Assembly (NCBI RefSeq): GCF_002998435.1
Contig: NZ_CP027231.1
Location: 2,273,001 to 2,337,000, forward strand
Direction of reading: 5' to 3'
DNA from: Bacteroides zoogleoformans
Lineage (GTDB): Bacteria; Bacteroidota; Bacteroidia; Bacteroidales; Bacteroidaceae
Length of the DNA: 64,000 nucleotides
Below, in pieces: positions 47,580 to 57,339 of this stretch (within the stretch, counting starts at the first letter, position 1; every line of letters begins with the position of its first letter). Position numbers and translations under genes: made by a program. A model generated the notes under the pieces. That model saw only the letters and a list, made by a program, of their open reading frames with translations. It was not told the DNA's origin and did not search any database.

Positions 47580-48293
47580 TCAATCTCTGTTATTCTCTTC
47601 CGTTTCTACCTCTTGCGAGTCTATCCACTCCCTGAACTTGAGCGGGTCGAGGCAGTCTTCCACGCGCACATTGCCCACGCGGGTGCGTTGCAAGGCGGTG
47701 AGGTGCGCCCCGCTCTGCAGAGCTTCGCCGATGTCGCGGGCCAGGGCACGGATGTAGGTACCTTTGCTGCACACTACCCGCACCTTGATTTGGGGCAGGT
47801 TGCACTCCAGCAGCTCTATCTCGTCGATGACCAGCGGTTTGGGCTTCAGCTCCACTTCCTTGCCTTTGCGTGCCAGGTCGTAGGCGCGTTTGCCGTTCAC
47901 CATGCAGGCGGAAAAGGCGGGAGGTACTTGGCGTATCTCGCCGACGAACTTCTTCAGCGCTTCCTCCACCAACTCGCGGGTGATGTGCTCTGTGGGGTAG
48001 ACGGCGTCTATCTGGTGTTCCAAGTCGTAAGAGGGAGTGGTGGCGCCCAGCTGTATGGTGGCTATATACTCCTTTGTATGATATTGAAACTCTTCAATTC
48101 TTTTCGTGGCCTTGCCCGTGCAGACAATCATCACACCCGTGGCAAGCGGGTCGAGCGTACCGGCATGGCCTACCTTCAGCTTCTTCGCTTTCATTCGCCG
48201 GCAGATGTGGTAGCGCGCATGCCCCACCACCTTGAACGATGTCCAGCCCAACGGCTTATCGAAATACAATACTTCTCCTTCTCTGAAATCCAT
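47580..48293 (-). CDS. truB: tRNA pseudouridine(55) synthase
   Basis: TruB isomerises U55 in the T-loop of tRNAs. The 237-residue protein has the catalytic Asp in HAGTLDPLATGVMI, YIATIQLGATTPSYDLE, VPPAFSACMVNGKRAYDLAR and VRVVCSKGTYIRALARDIG. It is somewhat shorter than the E. coli enzyme because it lacks the C-terminal PUA extension. It begins 6 bp after uppP, so the two are co-transcribed in the minus-strand operon. Confidence 0.95.
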   Translation of the reverse strand: MDFREGEVLYFDKPLGWTSFKVVGHARYHICRRMKAKKLKVGHAGTLDPLATGVMIVCTGKATKRIEEFQYHTKEYIATIQLGATTPSYDLEHQIDAVYPTEHITRELVEEALKKFVGEIRQVPPAFSACMVNGKRAYDLARKGKEVELKPKPLVIDEIELLECNLPQIKVRVVCSKGTYIRALARDIGEALQSGAHLTALQRTRVGNVRVEDCLDPLKFREWIDSQEVETEENNRD

Positions 48294-48299
48294 GCTTGC

Positions 48300-49187
48300 T
48301 TATATTTCCAGTGTGTGCCCCGCCAACAACAGAAGCAGTATCAGTCCGCCCACCACGATGCGATACCAGCCGAATGCCTTGAAGCCGTACTTTGTGACAA
48401 AGCTGATGAAGAACTTGATGGCCAGCAGTGCTACCACGAACGCCACGACGTTGCCAATTATCAAGGCGGAGATGTTGTTGACGATGATTTCCGTCCCCCC
48501 GTCGACGAAGAGTTTCAGTACCTTGTAGGCGGTAGCGGCGAACATGGTGGGGACGGCCAGGAAGAACGAGAACTCGGCAGCCTGCTTGCGGGTGAGTCTT
48601 TGCGCCATGCCGCCCACAATGGTGGCCATGGAGCGAGATACGCCCGGTATCATGGCGATGCACTGAAAGAGGCCGATGTTGAAAGCCCGCTTCTCGGTCA
48701 GTACGGTGTCTTCGCCGCCTTTATCGAATAGCTTGTCGCAGAACAGCATGAATATGCCTCCGATTACCAGCATTGCGGCAACCACCGTCACGCTCTCCAG
48801 CAGCTGGTCTATCTTGTCGCTGAACAAAAAGCCCAGCACAACGGCAGGGATAAAAGCCACCAGCAACTTCCAATAGAAATCGAACTTCTGCAGAAAGCGT
48901 TTCACCCAAATGTCGAACTTTTCGGCTGTTTCTTTTCCGGCAGTGGCCTCGGCATCGAACACCTTGACGGGATTAAGCCGGAAGAAACGCTTCCGGTACA
49001 GCCACACCACCGACAGAATGGCGCCGAACTGAATGATGACCGTAAAGGCTTTGACGAACTCTGTGCTCTCCACCCCCAAGAGATGTTGGGCAATAATCAT
49101 GTGTCCGGTAGAAGATACCGGCAAGAACTCTGTCAGTCCCTCGACAATGGCAATGACAATGACCTGGAATATGCTTAAATCTCCCAT
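48300..49187 (-). CDS. uppP: Undecaprenyl-diphosphatase (bacitracin resistance protein family)
   Basis: UppP removes one phosphate from undecaprenyl pyrophosphate to recycle the lipid carrier for cell-wall and O-antigen synthesis. The 295-residue inner-membrane protein has about eight helices and the two family motifs, [17 protein letters not shown] near the N-terminus and [15 protein letters not shown] in the centre, which hold the catalytic Glu/Ser/Arg residues. Its ATG overlaps the stop of the DUF3098 gene by one base (TGATG), indicating coupled translation. truB follows after 6 bp. Confidence 0.95.
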   Translation of the reverse strand: MGDLSIFQVIVIAIVEGLTEFLPVSSTGHMIIAQHLLGVESTEFVKAFTVIIQFGAILSVVWLYRKRFFRLNPVKVFDAEATAGKETAEKFDIWVKRFLQKFDFYWKLLVAFIPAVVLGFLFSDKIDQLLESVTVVAAMLVIGGIFMLFCDKLFDKGGEDTVLTEKRAFNIGLFQCIAMIPGVSRSMATIVGGMAQRLTRKQAAEFSFFLAVPTMFAATAYKVLKLFVDGGTEIIVNNISALIIGNVVAFVVALLAIKFFISFVTKYGFKAFGWYRIVVGGLILLLLLAGHTLEI

Positions 49188-49432
49188 CAGTCTTCAGTCT
49201 GCTGTTTCTTCGCCTTTGGTTTGCGCAACACGGCGTATATGATGAACACAAAGCCTGAAAGGCATATCACGGGAGCCACCTTGATGCGTCTGACGCTGAA
49301 GATGTCCGGTTCGAAAGCAGCCTGTCCGGATGCGGGGCCGGTCATCAGAAGGAAACCGATGATCACTACTGCCATGCCCGCGGCCAGCAGGATGAAGTTG
49401 GTCTTGTCGAAAGCGAATTTCTCTTTACTCAT
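49187..49432 (-). CDS. DUF3098 small membrane protein
   Basis: This 81-residue protein has two membrane helices (about 10-30, [21 protein letters not shown], and 52-70, [17 protein letters not shown]) and a Lys-rich tail. It matches DUF3098, a Bacteroidetes family found between ftsX and uppP, with no known function. The region between helices contains [15 protein letters not shown], a conserved family stretch. Its coupling to uppP and proximity to ftsX suggest a role in envelope growth; this is inference from position. Confidence 0.85.
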   Translation of the reverse strand: MSKEKFAFDKTNFILLAAGMAVVIIGFLLMTGPASGQAAFEPDIFSVRRIKVAPVICLSGFVFIIYAVLRKPKAKKQQTED

Positions 49433-49545
49433 TTATGTCTTTTTTATGGTTTTACTGTTTATAGTTCCATGCAAGCTTTCTTGCCTTCAAAAGATCTTTG
49501 TATGTCGTTCAGACCGGATACAAACTCTGAAAAAATCCGAAGAAC

Positions 49546-50421
49546 TCAAATATAATATAGTGTGCTTGCTTTCATTCTGAGATACTTATTGATGGAAAGC
49601 AATGCGCACAGCCAAGTGATGAGTACGCCAAATACCAGTACGGCAAGAGATACCGACAGCATGACGTCGGAAGTGATGACTTTCACCAGTTCCGGTTCGT
49701 ACGACACCAGCCACAAAACTGCTCCCCACAATATGCCGTCGGCTATAAAGGCAGCCAACACGCCGATCCAGAAGTTGCGGAGCAAGAACGGACGGCGTAT
49801 AAAAGCCCAGCTTGCCCCTACTAATTTCATGGTGTGGATAAGGAAGCGCTTGGAATATATAGCCAGCCGGATGGTGTTGTTAATCAGTGCAAAAGAGATA
49901 AAGGTCAGTATCACGGCCAGTCCCAGCAGCAACAGGCTGATGTTTCGTATATTGTCGTTCACGGCGTCTATGAGATCTTTCCGGTAGAGAACCTCCTGAA
50001 TGTTGGTGTCCTTCTTGATGGACTTCTCTATTTTGGCGATGCTGTCGGAATTGGCATAGTCGGAATGTAGCTTTATCTCAATGGAAGCGGTGAAGGGATT
50101 GTATCCCAGAAACTCTTGCGGGTCGGTTCCCATTGCCTCGGTTTGCTCGCGCAAAGCCTGTTTCTTGGAAATGTATTCCGTTTGTTTCACGAAAGCCTCT
50201 TTGTCCAATTTCTTTTGAAGTTTCAGGATATCGCTCTCTTTCATGTCATCACTTATCAGCAGGGAGAAGCTGATGTTCTCTTTGACGTAGACGGAAAGGT
50301 TGTGGGATGCCAATACAAAGAACACAACCAGCCCTAACAACAGCAATACCAAGGTGGTACTGATGCCGGACGTGATGAACTGCATGTCAAAATAAGAAAT
50401 AGAGTTGTTTTTCGCTTTCAT
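49546..50421 (-). CDS. ftsX: FtsX-family permease (cell division)
   Basis: FtsX is the membrane partner of the ATPase FtsE and controls septal peptidoglycan hydrolases. The 291-residue protein has the FtsX layout: a cytoplasmic N-terminus (about 1-20), helix 1 (TLVLLLLGLVVFFVLASHNL), a periplasmic domain (about 45-160) and three more helices near 165-190, 210-235 and 255-280. No ftsE is in this window, so it is encoded elsewhere, as is usual in Bacteroidetes. It lies 62 bp after the methyltransferase gene and 113 bp before the DUF3098 gene. Confidence 0.9.
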   Translation of the reverse strand: MKAKNNSISYFDMQFITSGISTTLVLLLLGLVVFFVLASHNLSVYVKENISFSLLISDDMKESDILKLQKKLDKEAFVKQTEYISKKQALREQTEAMGTDPQEFLGYNPFTASIEIKLHSDYANSDSIAKIEKSIKKDTNIQEVLYRKDLIDAVNDNIRNISLLLLGLAVILTFISFALINNTIRLAIYSKRFLIHTMKLVGASWAFIRRPFLLRNFWIGVLAAFIADGILWGAVLWLVSYEPELVKVITSDVMLSVSLAVLVFGVLITWLCALLSINKYLRMKASTLYYI

Positions 50422-50483
50422 CGGTTATGTCTTTTTCCTTTTATCGTCATACGTTCCGGTTCTTTTCCCGGAGATATACACAA

Positions 50484-51380
50484 TCATTTTTTCCTGAACA
50501 CGTAAATCATCGAACTGCTGCGCTCTTTCTTCACCAAAGCACTGAGCCATGCCATTGTGCCGACAAGCATTCCTCTGAGGAAAGCGCATGAGTGCATCAT
50601 ATGTTGCTCGGTCAGCATGGATACGTAGAAAGCGTCGAAAGGCATGGGATGCCTTTCTGCCAGTATGAATCCGTGTTTGGCACCGAATTGCTGTATGGTG
50701 GCGGGGGTGAAGTGCCACAAGTGGCGGGGCACATCGTAAGCGGCCCAATAGGCTCCGTATTTCTTGGCGTCGAAAGAAGAACAGTTGGGCACTGCCACAA
50801 CCAGTACCCCTTTCTCGGTCAACAAGGAATGCAGGACATCCCATGTCTCGTTGAGGGGCTCCAGATGCTCCATGACGTGCCACAGGGTGATGACGTCGAA
50901 GCTGTTGGGCATAAGGCCTTTTAATGCTGTATGGGGCTTTATGTCCAAGTTGAAATGCTCCTTGGCGAATGCGCGGGCTTGCGGACTCTTCTCTATCGCT
51001 TCCACCTGCCAGGCATGGCGTCGCATGGTGTCGGCAAAGTAGCCCGTTCCTGTACCTATATCCAGCAGATGTCCGGTTTTGCGGTGGGCCTCGTGCATCA
51101 CAAGGCCGGCTTTGCGCTTCAGCATGTAGTTGCGCACCCGATGGTACACGGAGTTCATCACTCCTTTTTTCGTATCTGTATGAGAAATGTAGTCGGGGGT
51201 ATCGTAGTAGCGTCCTATTTCGCTCTCTACAGGAGCGTCTTGTGTGAAAAGAAACCCGCAATCCTGGCATCGGCATAAATGGTACATTTCGCCTGACACA
51301 TAATGATCTACACAGGTCAGAGAACGCTCTAAATGCGTTCCATCGCACAACGGACAAGCTTTTATAGTGAGTTTATTCAT
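50484..51380 (-). CDS. SAM-dependent methyltransferase with zinc-finger-like N-terminus
   Basis: This 298-residue protein starts at the ATG at 51380. An N-terminal metal-binding region has paired Cys (CPLCDGTHLERSLTC and CRCQDCGFLF), followed by a class I methyltransferase domain (about 90-230) with LDIGTGTGYFADTM (motif I), VITLWHVMEHLEPL and VPNCSSFDAKKYG. This layout is typical of Bacteroidetes methyltransferases linked to surface-polysaccharide or ubiquinone-type methylation. The substrate is unknown. It is the first gene of the minus-strand ftsX-to-folK run. A second overlapping frame at this locus is not coding. Confidence 0.88.
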   Translation of the reverse strand: MNKLTIKACPLCDGTHLERSLTCVDHYVSGEMYHLCRCQDCGFLFTQDAPVESEIGRYYDTPDYISHTDTKKGVMNSVYHRVRNYMLKRKAGLVMHEAHRKTGHLLDIGTGTGYFADTMRRHAWQVEAIEKSPQARAFAKEHFNLDIKPHTALKGLMPNSFDVITLWHVMEHLEPLNETWDVLHSLLTEKGVLVVAVPNCSSFDAKKYGAYWAAYDVPRHLWHFTPATIQQFGAKHGFILAERHPMPFDAFYVSMLTEQHMMHSCAFLRGMLVGTMAWLSALVKKERSSSMIYVFRKK

Positions 51381-51650
51381 CGAACCTCCTACCAACAAGG
51401 AGCATGGCCTTGAATGGGACAAGACATAGCACCTCCAAATTTGGTGCAAAATAACAAATAAAAACTGATTTACAAGCCCTTTGTTAAGGAGATTTAAGAG
51501 TAAGCGCGGGATGAAACTGTCTATGCTGCCACTTTCTGTCCCTTTTTCTTGTTATTTCTTGATGATTTTGCTTCCTTTGTTTCTTCTAAGACGGTATTCC
51601 TTTTTGAGGAAAAAATGAGCCGGCTCTTATAAGCGATAAAGTTTTTGTAT

Positions 51651-52082
51651 ATGAAGTACGGAGTATCTCCAAACACCCTGCTCGTAGTTGCCGGAGCAAT
51701 ATGGCTGCTGGCCGGGGCTAACATCTTGCGTATCGGACTGATTTGCTGGTTGGACGACGGACGCTATTGGTTGTTGAAAGTATGTGAGGCAGGTCTGATT
51801 TTCTGTTTATTCTTCGGCATCATCTTTCATCGGTTGTACAAGAAGCATACTCTTCGCATCTCGCAGAAAAAAGGGAAGCGTTGCCCTTTCTCTTTCTTCG
51901 ATGTGAAAGGGTGGATTGTGATGGTTTGCATGATTACGGCGGGAGTTGTGATACGTGCCTGTCATCTTCTGCCCGAGACTTTTATTGCAGTGTTCTACAC
52001 AGGACTGTCCTTGGCGCTTCTCGGCACGGGATTACGCTTCATCGGATATTGGTGGAGAAATCGTTTCATACTGAATGCATAA
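51651..52082 (+). CDS. Hypothetical four-helix membrane protein
   Basis: I do not recognise this 143-residue protein. It has four hydrophobic helices (about 8-28, 40-62, 85-105 and 115-135) linked by a Lys/Arg-rich cytoplasmic loop (RLYKKHTLRISQKKGKR). The N-terminus, MKYGVSPNTLLVVAGAIWL, has no cleavable signal. It precedes the THUMP-like methyltransferase by 14 bp, so co-transcription is likely. Bacteroidetes carry similar uncharacterised proteins; no function is claimed. The 270-bp upstream gap holds no clear promoter. Confidence 0.72.
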   Translation: MKYGVSPNTLLVVAGAIWLLAGANILRIGLICWLDDGRYWLLKVCEAGLIFCLFFGIIFHRLYKKHTLRISQKKGKRCPFSFFDVKGWIVMVCMITAGVVIRACHLLPETFIAVFYTGLSLALLGTGLRFIGYWWRNRFILNA

Positions 52083-52096
52083 CCGGAATACTGCCT

Positions 52097-53341
52097 ATGC
52101 CTGCATTAAATTCCGAAACCCTATCGTTTATCCATGAGCATTGCAACGACGATGTGCGGGCGCTGGCTCTGCAGGCCGGTAAGTATCCGGCCGTGGATAT
52201 GCCTGCTGCCATCACGCAAATAGCCGGACGACAGACGGTCAAAGAGAAAGTGCCTGCATGGGCGGAGCGGGAAGGTATTTTCTATCCCGTCCACCTTTCT
52301 TTGGAACAATGTTCGTCGGAACCGGCGGCGCGCCATAAGGCGGATATCGTTCGTCGGATAAGGCACGCCTCCGATTCGGAGCATAAGATGCCGGATGAGG
52401 CGGAAGGTGCATTTGCCGATTTGACGGGAGGCTTCGGTATAGACTGCGCTTTCCTCTCTGCCTATTTCCGGGAAGCCGTCTACGTGGAAAGGCAAGAGTC
52501 GCTTTGCAGCATAGCTGCGCATAACTTTCCGCTTTTAGGCTTGAAACACATCTCTGTTTTCCATGAGGACTGTGTCGGCTATTTGCAGCGGATGCAGCCG
52601 GTGGACTGGATTTTCATCGATCCTGCCCGTCGGGATGAGAAAGGAGGGAAAGTGGTATCTATCGGCGATTGTGAACCAGACGTCTCTGCTTTGGAAGAAC
52701 TGCTGCTCGAAAAAGCGGAGCATGTGTTGATTAAACTGTCGCCCATGCTGGATCTGACACTCGCCTTGAACGATTTGAAGCATGTGCGGGAGGCGCATAT
52801 CGTCTCGGTAAGCAACGAGTGCAAAGAGTTGCTCCTCGTATTGGGGCGTAACGGAAGTCTGCCGGCGGAAGATGTGCCCATTCACTGTACCAACCTCGCC
52901 GGTGCAGGTCTTCCTCAAACCCTTATTTTCAGCCGTCGGCAGGAGAGGGAGTGCGCATGCCGGTTTTCTGCCGTGCCGCAGGTCTACCTTTACGAGCCGA
53001 ACGCTTCCATCCTGAAAGGCGGGGCTTTCCGTTGCGTCTCCCATATATATAAGGTGGAGAAGTTGCATCCCAACAGTCATCTTTACACTTCCGACGAATA
53101 CATATCCGACTTTCCCGGCCGGAAGTTTCAGGTTCTCGGAAGTTGCGGTTTCGGCAAGAAAGAGATAAAGGAACTGTTGGGTGCGGCAAAGAGGGGAAAT
53201 CTCACTGTGCGTAATTTTCCCTCTTCCGTTGCCGAACTACGCAAACGATTGAAGCTGGCAGAGGGCGGAGATGCTCACTTCTTCGCCACCACACTGACCG
53301 ACGAAAAGAAAGTGCTGATATGCTGCTACCCAACGGGCTGA
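52097..53341 (+). CDS. THUMP-like-domain SAM-dependent methyltransferase (PG1098 type)
   Basis: This 414-residue protein, from the ATG at 52097, resembles the Porphyromonas PG1098 group: a helical N-terminus, a Rossmann-type methyltransferase core with ADLTGGFGIDCAFLSAYF (motif I, near 110), FHEDCVGYL and FIDPARRDEKGGKV (catalytic DPxR-like), and a C-terminal ferredoxin-like/THUMP-like region (about 270-410). Such proteins are thought to modify RNA, but the target is not established. The frame remains open for 72 codons upstream, overlapping the membrane-protein gene in another phase, and is not used. Confidence 0.88.
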   Translation: MPALNSETLSFIHEHCNDDVRALALQAGKYPAVDMPAAITQIAGRQTVKEKVPAWAEREGIFYPVHLSLEQCSSEPAARHKADIVRRIRHASDSEHKMPDEAEGAFADLTGGFGIDCAFLSAYFREAVYVERQESLCSIAAHNFPLLGLKHISVFHEDCVGYLQRMQPVDWIFIDPARRDEKGGKVVSIGDCEPDVSALEELLLEKAEHVLIKLSPMLDLTLALNDLKHVREAHIVSVSNECKELLLVLGRNGSLPAEDVPIHCTNLAGAGLPQTLIFSRRQERECACRFSAVPQVYLYEPNASILKGGAFRCVSHIYKVEKLHPNSHLYTSDEYISDFPGRKFQVLGSCGFGKKEIKELLGAAKRGNLTVRNFPSSVAELRKRLKLAEGGDAHFFATTLTDEKKVLICCYPTG

Positions 53342-53547
53342 CGCCGGCCGACTTCGATACCTATTCGTCTTTCTCTTCCAAAAAGAAAATCTCGTTTACC
53401 GGCTTCCCGAATGTCCGGGATATTTTCAGTGCCAACAGCGTGGAAGGGATGTTATTCTTGAAAGAAATTGATAAAACCGGCGTTTTCCCCCCCAAAAAGA
53501 TTATCATCTATAAGCTGTGTTATGTTGAAAAAGAACCCCGCCATTGA
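53320..53547 (+). CDS. Possible small protein overlapping the methyltransferase 3' end
   Basis: A 75-codon frame begins 22 bp before the methyltransferase stop and ends inside a hairpin (53537-53569). The product is polar and slightly basic with a KKISFTGFPNVRDI stretch and shows no known motif. An AAAGAAAG run lies upstream of the ATG. Since its stop falls in the terminator of the convergent upp gene, it may be a chance open frame. Treat as unproven. Confidence 0.3.
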   Translation: MLLPNGLTPADFDTYSSFSSKKKISFTGFPNVRDIFSANSVEGMLFLKEIDKTGVFPPKKIIIYKLCYVEKEPRH

Positions 53548-53569
53548 TATTAACTTCATCAATGACGGG
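53527..53569 (-). terminator. Intrinsic terminator of upp
   Basis: CCCGCCATTGAT (53537-53548) pairs with ATCAATGACGGG (53558-53569), 11 of 12 positions, with a 9-nt loop. On the minus strand it lies 38 nt past the upp stop and is followed by a T-rich run (TTCTTTTT). Confidence 0.6.
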
Positions 53570-53606
53570 TGATTTATGATATTCTAAAAAAGAGTAGTAT
53601 GGAATC

Positions 53607-54266
53607 TTATATCTTATCACCGAATGCCAAATCTCCCGCATCGCCCAAACCGGGTACAATGTAAGAATGTTCGTTCATGTCGGGGTCGATGGCGGCACAC
53701 CATAAAGTCACTTCATCTCCGGGGAAGAGATTCTCCAAATGTTCTACTCCCTGCCGGCTGGCTATGACGCAAGCTATCTGCAATTTGGAAGGGGTGCCTT
53801 TGGTGAGAAAAGCCTTCCATGCAAGTTCCATGCTTTCGCCCGTGGCAAGCATAGGGTCTACCAGCAACAAAGTCTTCTTTGACAAGTCCGGAGTGGCGAT
53901 GTATTCGATGTGTACGTCTACCGTGCGGCATTCCTTATCTTTATAATAACGGTAAGCGGAAACAAAGGCGTTGCCGGCACCGTCGAACATGTTTAGAAAG
54001 CCCGTATGCAAGGGGAGTCCGGCACGGAAGACGGTGGCAATCACCACGTCATCATCAGGGGTGCTGACCGATGCCATTCCCAATGGGGTTCGTACTTGCT
54101 TGACGGAATAAGTCAGTTCTTTACTCATTTCATAAGCCATAATCTCTCCGATGCGTTCAATATTACGCCGGAAACGCATGCGGTCGTTTTGCACTGCCAC
54201 GTCACGAATCTCTGCCACATACTGATTCAAGACAGAGTCTGTCTCGGCAAAATTTACAATTTTCAT
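53607..54266 (-). CDS. upp: Uracil phosphoribosyltransferase
   Basis: Upp salvages uracil to UMP using PRPP. From the ATG at 54266 the protein is 219 residues, near the usual size; an upstream ATG at 54341 would cross the promoter. Motifs are VIATVFRAGLPLHTGFL, the PRPP site LLVDPMLATGESM, and the C-terminal uracil-binding SYIVPGLGDAGDLAFG. It is monocistronic, with a promoter at 54322-54353 and a terminator at 53527-53569. Confidence 0.96.
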   Translation of the reverse strand: MKIVNFAETDSVLNQYVAEIRDVAVQNDRMRFRRNIERIGEIMAYEMSKELTYSVKQVRTPLGMASVSTPDDDVVIATVFRAGLPLHTGFLNMFDGAGNAFVSAYRYYKDKECRTVDVHIEYIATPDLSKKTLLLVDPMLATGESMELAWKAFLTKGTPSKLQIACVIASRQGVEHLENLFPGDEVTLWCAAIDPDMNEHSYIVPGLGDAGDLAFGDKI

Positions 54267-54321
54267 TGTTATTATTAGGTTGATATATTTCTGGTTACTT
54301 TTCCTCAAACGAAATGCGGTG

Positions 54322-54353
54322 CAAAAGTAAACGAAATTCACCCAATTTGCAAC
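54322..54353 (-). promoter_or_regulatory. Promoter of upp
   Basis: The minus strand has a -7 TACTTTTG (54322-54329) and a -33-like GTTG (54350-54353, one mismatch to TTTG) with 20 bp between. The transcript should start about 50 nt before the ATG at 54266. Confidence 0.55.
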
Positions 54354-54424
54354 ATTCAGTTGGCAGATATTGTTATGGTTCTATAAAAGAGTTTTTATTA
54401 CAGAAAAATTTCTTTAATAGGGTA

Positions 54425-54452
54425 TTTCTTTTAAAAGAAAGTATTACTTTTG
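54425..54452 (+). promoter_or_regulatory. Promoter of pckA
   Basis: A -7 TACTTTTG (54445-54452) is preceded by a -33-like TTTC (54425-54428), with 16 bp between, shorter than the ideal 19-21. The leader before the ATG at 54586 would be about 127 nt. Confidence 0.45.
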
Positions 54453-54585
54453 TAGGCGAAAAACAAGGGCTTGTCAAAAAGCAGTCAAAAAAGAGTGGAC
54501 TTTTCATGCTGTTTTTCCCTTGCATGCTTTTAAGGTAAGAAGAGATTATAAACCAAAATACCAAATTTTAAAATCTTAAAAAGAA

Positions 54586-56193
54586 ATGGCAAATTTAGAT
54601 TTAAGCAAGTACGGTATCAAGGACGTGAAGGAAATCATCCACAACCCGTCTTATGATGTATTGTTCGCCGAAGAGACCAAATCGGGCCTCGAAGGCTATG
54701 AAAAAGGCCAAGTAACCGAACTGGGTGCAGTGAACGTAATGACTGGTATCTATACCGGACGTTCTCCTAAAGATAAATTCTTCGTGATGAACGAAGCCAG
54801 CAAAGACTCTGTATGGTGGACATCCGAGGAATACAAGAACGACAACAAACCTTGCTCCGAAGCTGCTTGGGCCGACCTGAAAGCCAAAGCCGTAAAACAG
54901 TTGAGCGGCAAGCGCTTGTTTGTAGTCGATACTTTCTGCGGAGCCAACGAAGGCACTCGCATGAAAGTGCGCTTCATCATGGAGGTGGCATGGCAGGCTC
55001 ATTTCGTGACCAACATGTTCATCCGCCCCACTGCAGAAGAGCTGGCCAACTACGGAGAGCCCGACTTTGTTTCGTTCAACGCATCCAAAGCAAAAGTAGA
55101 CAACTACAAAGAGTTGGGCCTGAACTCTGAAACAGCTACCGTGTTCAACCTGAAGACCAACGAACAGGTCATCCTCAACACATGGTACGGCGGTGAGATG
55201 AAGAAAGGAATGTTCTCCATCATGAACTACAAGAACCCGCTTCGCGGCATCGCTTCGATGCACTGCTCCGCCAATACCAACATGGAAGGCACGGACTCTG
55301 CCATCTTCTTCGGTCTGTCCGGTACGGGTAAAACGACTCTGTCTACCGACCCGAAACGTCTGCTCATCGGTGACGACGAGCACGGATGGGACGACGAGGG
55401 CGTATTCAACTACGAAGGCGGCTGCTATGCCAAGGTCATCAACCTGGATAAAGAAAGCGAACCCGATATCTATAACGCCATCAAGCGCGACGCCCTGTTG
55501 GAGAACGTGACTGTTGACGCCAAGGGTAAGATTGACTTCGCTGATAAGAGCGTGACAGAGAATACCCGCGTTTCTTATCCCATCTACCACATCAAGAACA
55601 TCGTTAAGCCCGTATCGAAAGGGCCTCATGCTCATCAGGTAATCTTCCTGTCGGCTGACGCGTTCGGCGTATTGCCTCCCGTATCTATTCTGAACCCCGA
55701 GCAGGCTCAGTACTACTTCCTGTCCGGTTTCACCGCCAAGTTGGCCGGAACGGAACGCGGCATCACCGAACCGACTCCTACATTCTCTGCTTGCTTCGGC
55801 GCGGCTTTCTTGAGCCTGCACCCCACTAAATACGCAGAAGAGTTGGTGAAGAAGATGAACAAGGTAGGCGCCAAAGCATACTTGGTGAACACCGGTTGGA
55901 ACGGTAGCGGCAAACGTATCTCCATTAAAGATACCCGCGGCATCATCGACGCCATTCTCGACGGTTCCATCGACAAGGCTCCGACAAAGACAATTCCTTT
56001 CTTCGATTTCGTTGTTCCAACTGCATTGCCGGGCGTTGATCCGAAGATTCTTGATCCTCGCGACACGTACGACTGCTCTTGCAAGTGGGAAGAGAAGGCA
56101 AAGGACTTGGCCGGACGCTTCATCAAGAACTTCGCCAAGTTTACGGGCAACGCAGCCGGTAAGGCTCTGGTTGCTGCCGGTCCGAAACTCTAA
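54586..56193 (+). CDS. pckA: Phosphoenolpyruvate carboxykinase (ATP)
   Basis: PckA interconverts oxaloacetate and phosphoenolpyruvate with ATP/ADP; in succinate-forming Bacteroides it mainly works toward oxaloacetate, capturing CO2 and making ATP. The 535-residue cytoplasmic protein is full length with [27 protein letters not shown] N-terminus, the P-loop [11 protein letters not shown], the kinase-2 motif [13 protein letters not shown], and [11 protein letters not shown]. It has its own promoter (54425-54452) and a strong terminator (56218-56253), so it is a single-gene unit. The long open frame on the other strand reflects strong codon bias, typical of highly expressed genes. Confidence 0.97.
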   Translation: MANLDLSKYGIKDVKEIIHNPSYDVLFAEETKSGLEGYEKGQVTELGAVNVMTGIYTGRSPKDKFFVMNEASKDSVWWTSEEYKNDNKPCSEAAWADLKAKAVKQLSGKRLFVVDTFCGANEGTRMKVRFIMEVAWQAHFVTNMFIRPTAEELANYGEPDFVSFNASKAKVDNYKELGLNSETATVFNLKTNEQVILNTWYGGEMKKGMFSIMNYKNPLRGIASMHCSANTNMEGTDSAIFFGLSGTGKTTLSTDPKRLLIGDDEHGWDDEGVFNYEGGCYAKVINLDKESEPDIYNAIKRDALLENVTVDAKGKIDFADKSVTENTRVSYPIYHIKNIVKPVSKGPHAHQVIFLSADAFGVLPPVSILNPEQAQYYFLSGFTAKLAGTERGITEPTPTFSACFGAAFLSLHPTKYAEELVKKMNKVGAKAYLVNTGWNGSGKRISIKDTRGIIDAILDGSIDKAPTKTIPFFDFVVPTALPGVDPKILDPRDTYDCSCKWEEKAKDLAGRFIKNFAKFTGNAAGKALVAAGPKL

Positions 56194-56217
56194 TTTGTAA
56201 CAATAATCGAAACGGAA

Positions 56218-56253
56218 GCGGCTTCCCATGTTGCATGGGGAGTCGCTTTTTTT
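56218..56253 (+). terminator. Intrinsic terminator of pckA
   Basis: GCGGCTTCCCATG (56218-56230) pairs fully, with two G-U pairs, to CATGGGGAGTCGC (56234-56246) across a 3-nt loop and is followed by T7. It lies 24 nt past the pckA stop. Confidence 0.88.
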
Positions 56254-56647
56254 AGTTCGGTTGCGTTTTGCTTATGTTCTACCGGTTCGGTAGAGACTCA
56301 ATGAGGCTGGCATATAACTTGGCAATATCCATTTAATTTACGTTGTGTTTTTTGATTGATTATGATGCCTTTATATATGCTTTTAGGGGTGAAAGATCGC
56401 AAATTACTCGGTCGGTAAATGGCATATCTGCTGGTTCCTGAAATAGAAAAAGGAAAAACATACGAACTGATTTGTGAAAACTTTGACATACTTTTGGCTT
56501 TTTCGTTTAAAATCTTTAATATTGTAATTCTTTTCATTCTCCAGAGAAATGTTCCGAACTCCACTGTTACATAAGTGTTCTTAAGGATCGGCAACTTTAT
56601 AGCTATGGTACACCAATGTCTCTGAATAAAAAGAAGAAAGATGTGAG
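56254..56647. other. Intergenic gap upstream of the second sigma-factor gene
   Basis: This AT-rich 394-bp stretch has no supported gene; a minus-strand frame of 98 codons (56298-56594) shows no recognisable motif. No exact TAnnTTTG element was found close upstream of the ECF gene at 56648. Confidence 0.5.
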
Positions 56648-57217
56648 ATGAAGGAAACAGACTCCGACATAGTTTTATTCAATAAGCTCTTTAACGAATA
56701 TCGGGCGAGGTTTGTGCGCTTTGCTTCTACTTATGTGGATGATCTGATGGAGGCCGAAGACATCGTGATGGAGGCGATGATGTACTACTGGGAAAATCGT
56801 GCGAGGATAAAGAGTGAAAAGCATCCGGAGATATTGCCATACGTCTATGTCTTCACTGCAGTAAAGAACAAGTGTCTTAATCATCTGCGTAACCGTCGAT
56901 ATGACCAAATGCTGTCCGAGCAAATACGAAAACACGAAGAGTGGAAACTGTCCGTACAGATGGCTACATTAGAGGCATGCGATCCGCGAGAGTTATTCTC
57001 GAAAGAGGTGCGTGAGCAAGTGCGGCATGCATTGGCAAAATTACCTGAAACCACACGGAAGATTTTCATAATGCATCATTTCGAAGAGAAAACCCATCGC
57101 GAAATAGCCGCATTGATGAATCTATCAGTCAAAGGCGTGGAGTATCACATGACCAAAGCCATACGCTCGCTGAAAAAGTCGTTGAAACATCTTCTTTTCT
57201 CTCTGCTATTCATGTAA
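56648..57217 (+). CDS. ECF-type RNA polymerase sigma-70 factor (locus 3)
   Basis: This 189-residue sigma factor should switch on the susC/susD genes at 58747 onward. Region 2 spans about 15-75 (LFNEYRARFVRFASTYV then EAEDIVMEAMMYYWENR) and region 4 about 125-180 (LAKLPETTRKIFIMHHFEEK then IAALMNLSVKGVEYHMTKA). It is the first gene of the locus, 122 bp before its FecR partner. Its sequence differs clearly from the ECF factor at 8766, so the two loci probably respond to different glycans. Confidence 0.93.
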   Translation: MKETDSDIVLFNKLFNEYRARFVRFASTYVDDLMEAEDIVMEAMMYYWENRARIKSEKHPEILPYVYVFTAVKNKCLNHLRNRRYDQMLSEQIRKHEEWKLSVQMATLEACDPRELFSKEVREQVRHALAKLPETTRKIFIMHHFEEKTHREIAALMNLSVKGVEYHMTKAIRSLKKSLKHLLFSLLFM

Positions 57218-57339
57218 TGATTTTCTGGAATTGTAAAGACTACATCGGTAGGCGGCAAAACGAGTTTTTCTTATTTAACTTTTTTTAAATAGGGGCCAAT
57301 CGATGTTGTGTGCTTTATATACAAACCCTGAATAGAATC

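Noticed and set aside
50425..51357. 310-codon minus-strand frame overlapping the methyltransferase
   Set aside because: Arg/His-rich shadow of the 50484-51380 gene, which has clear methyltransferase motifs.
51521..51724. 67-codon Lys-rich minus-strand frame
   Set aside because: Starts inside the membrane-protein gene at 51651 and has no recognised motif or promoter.
54601..56229. 542-codon frame opposite pckA
   Set aside because: A shadow of the highly biased pckA codons; no domain and no start context.
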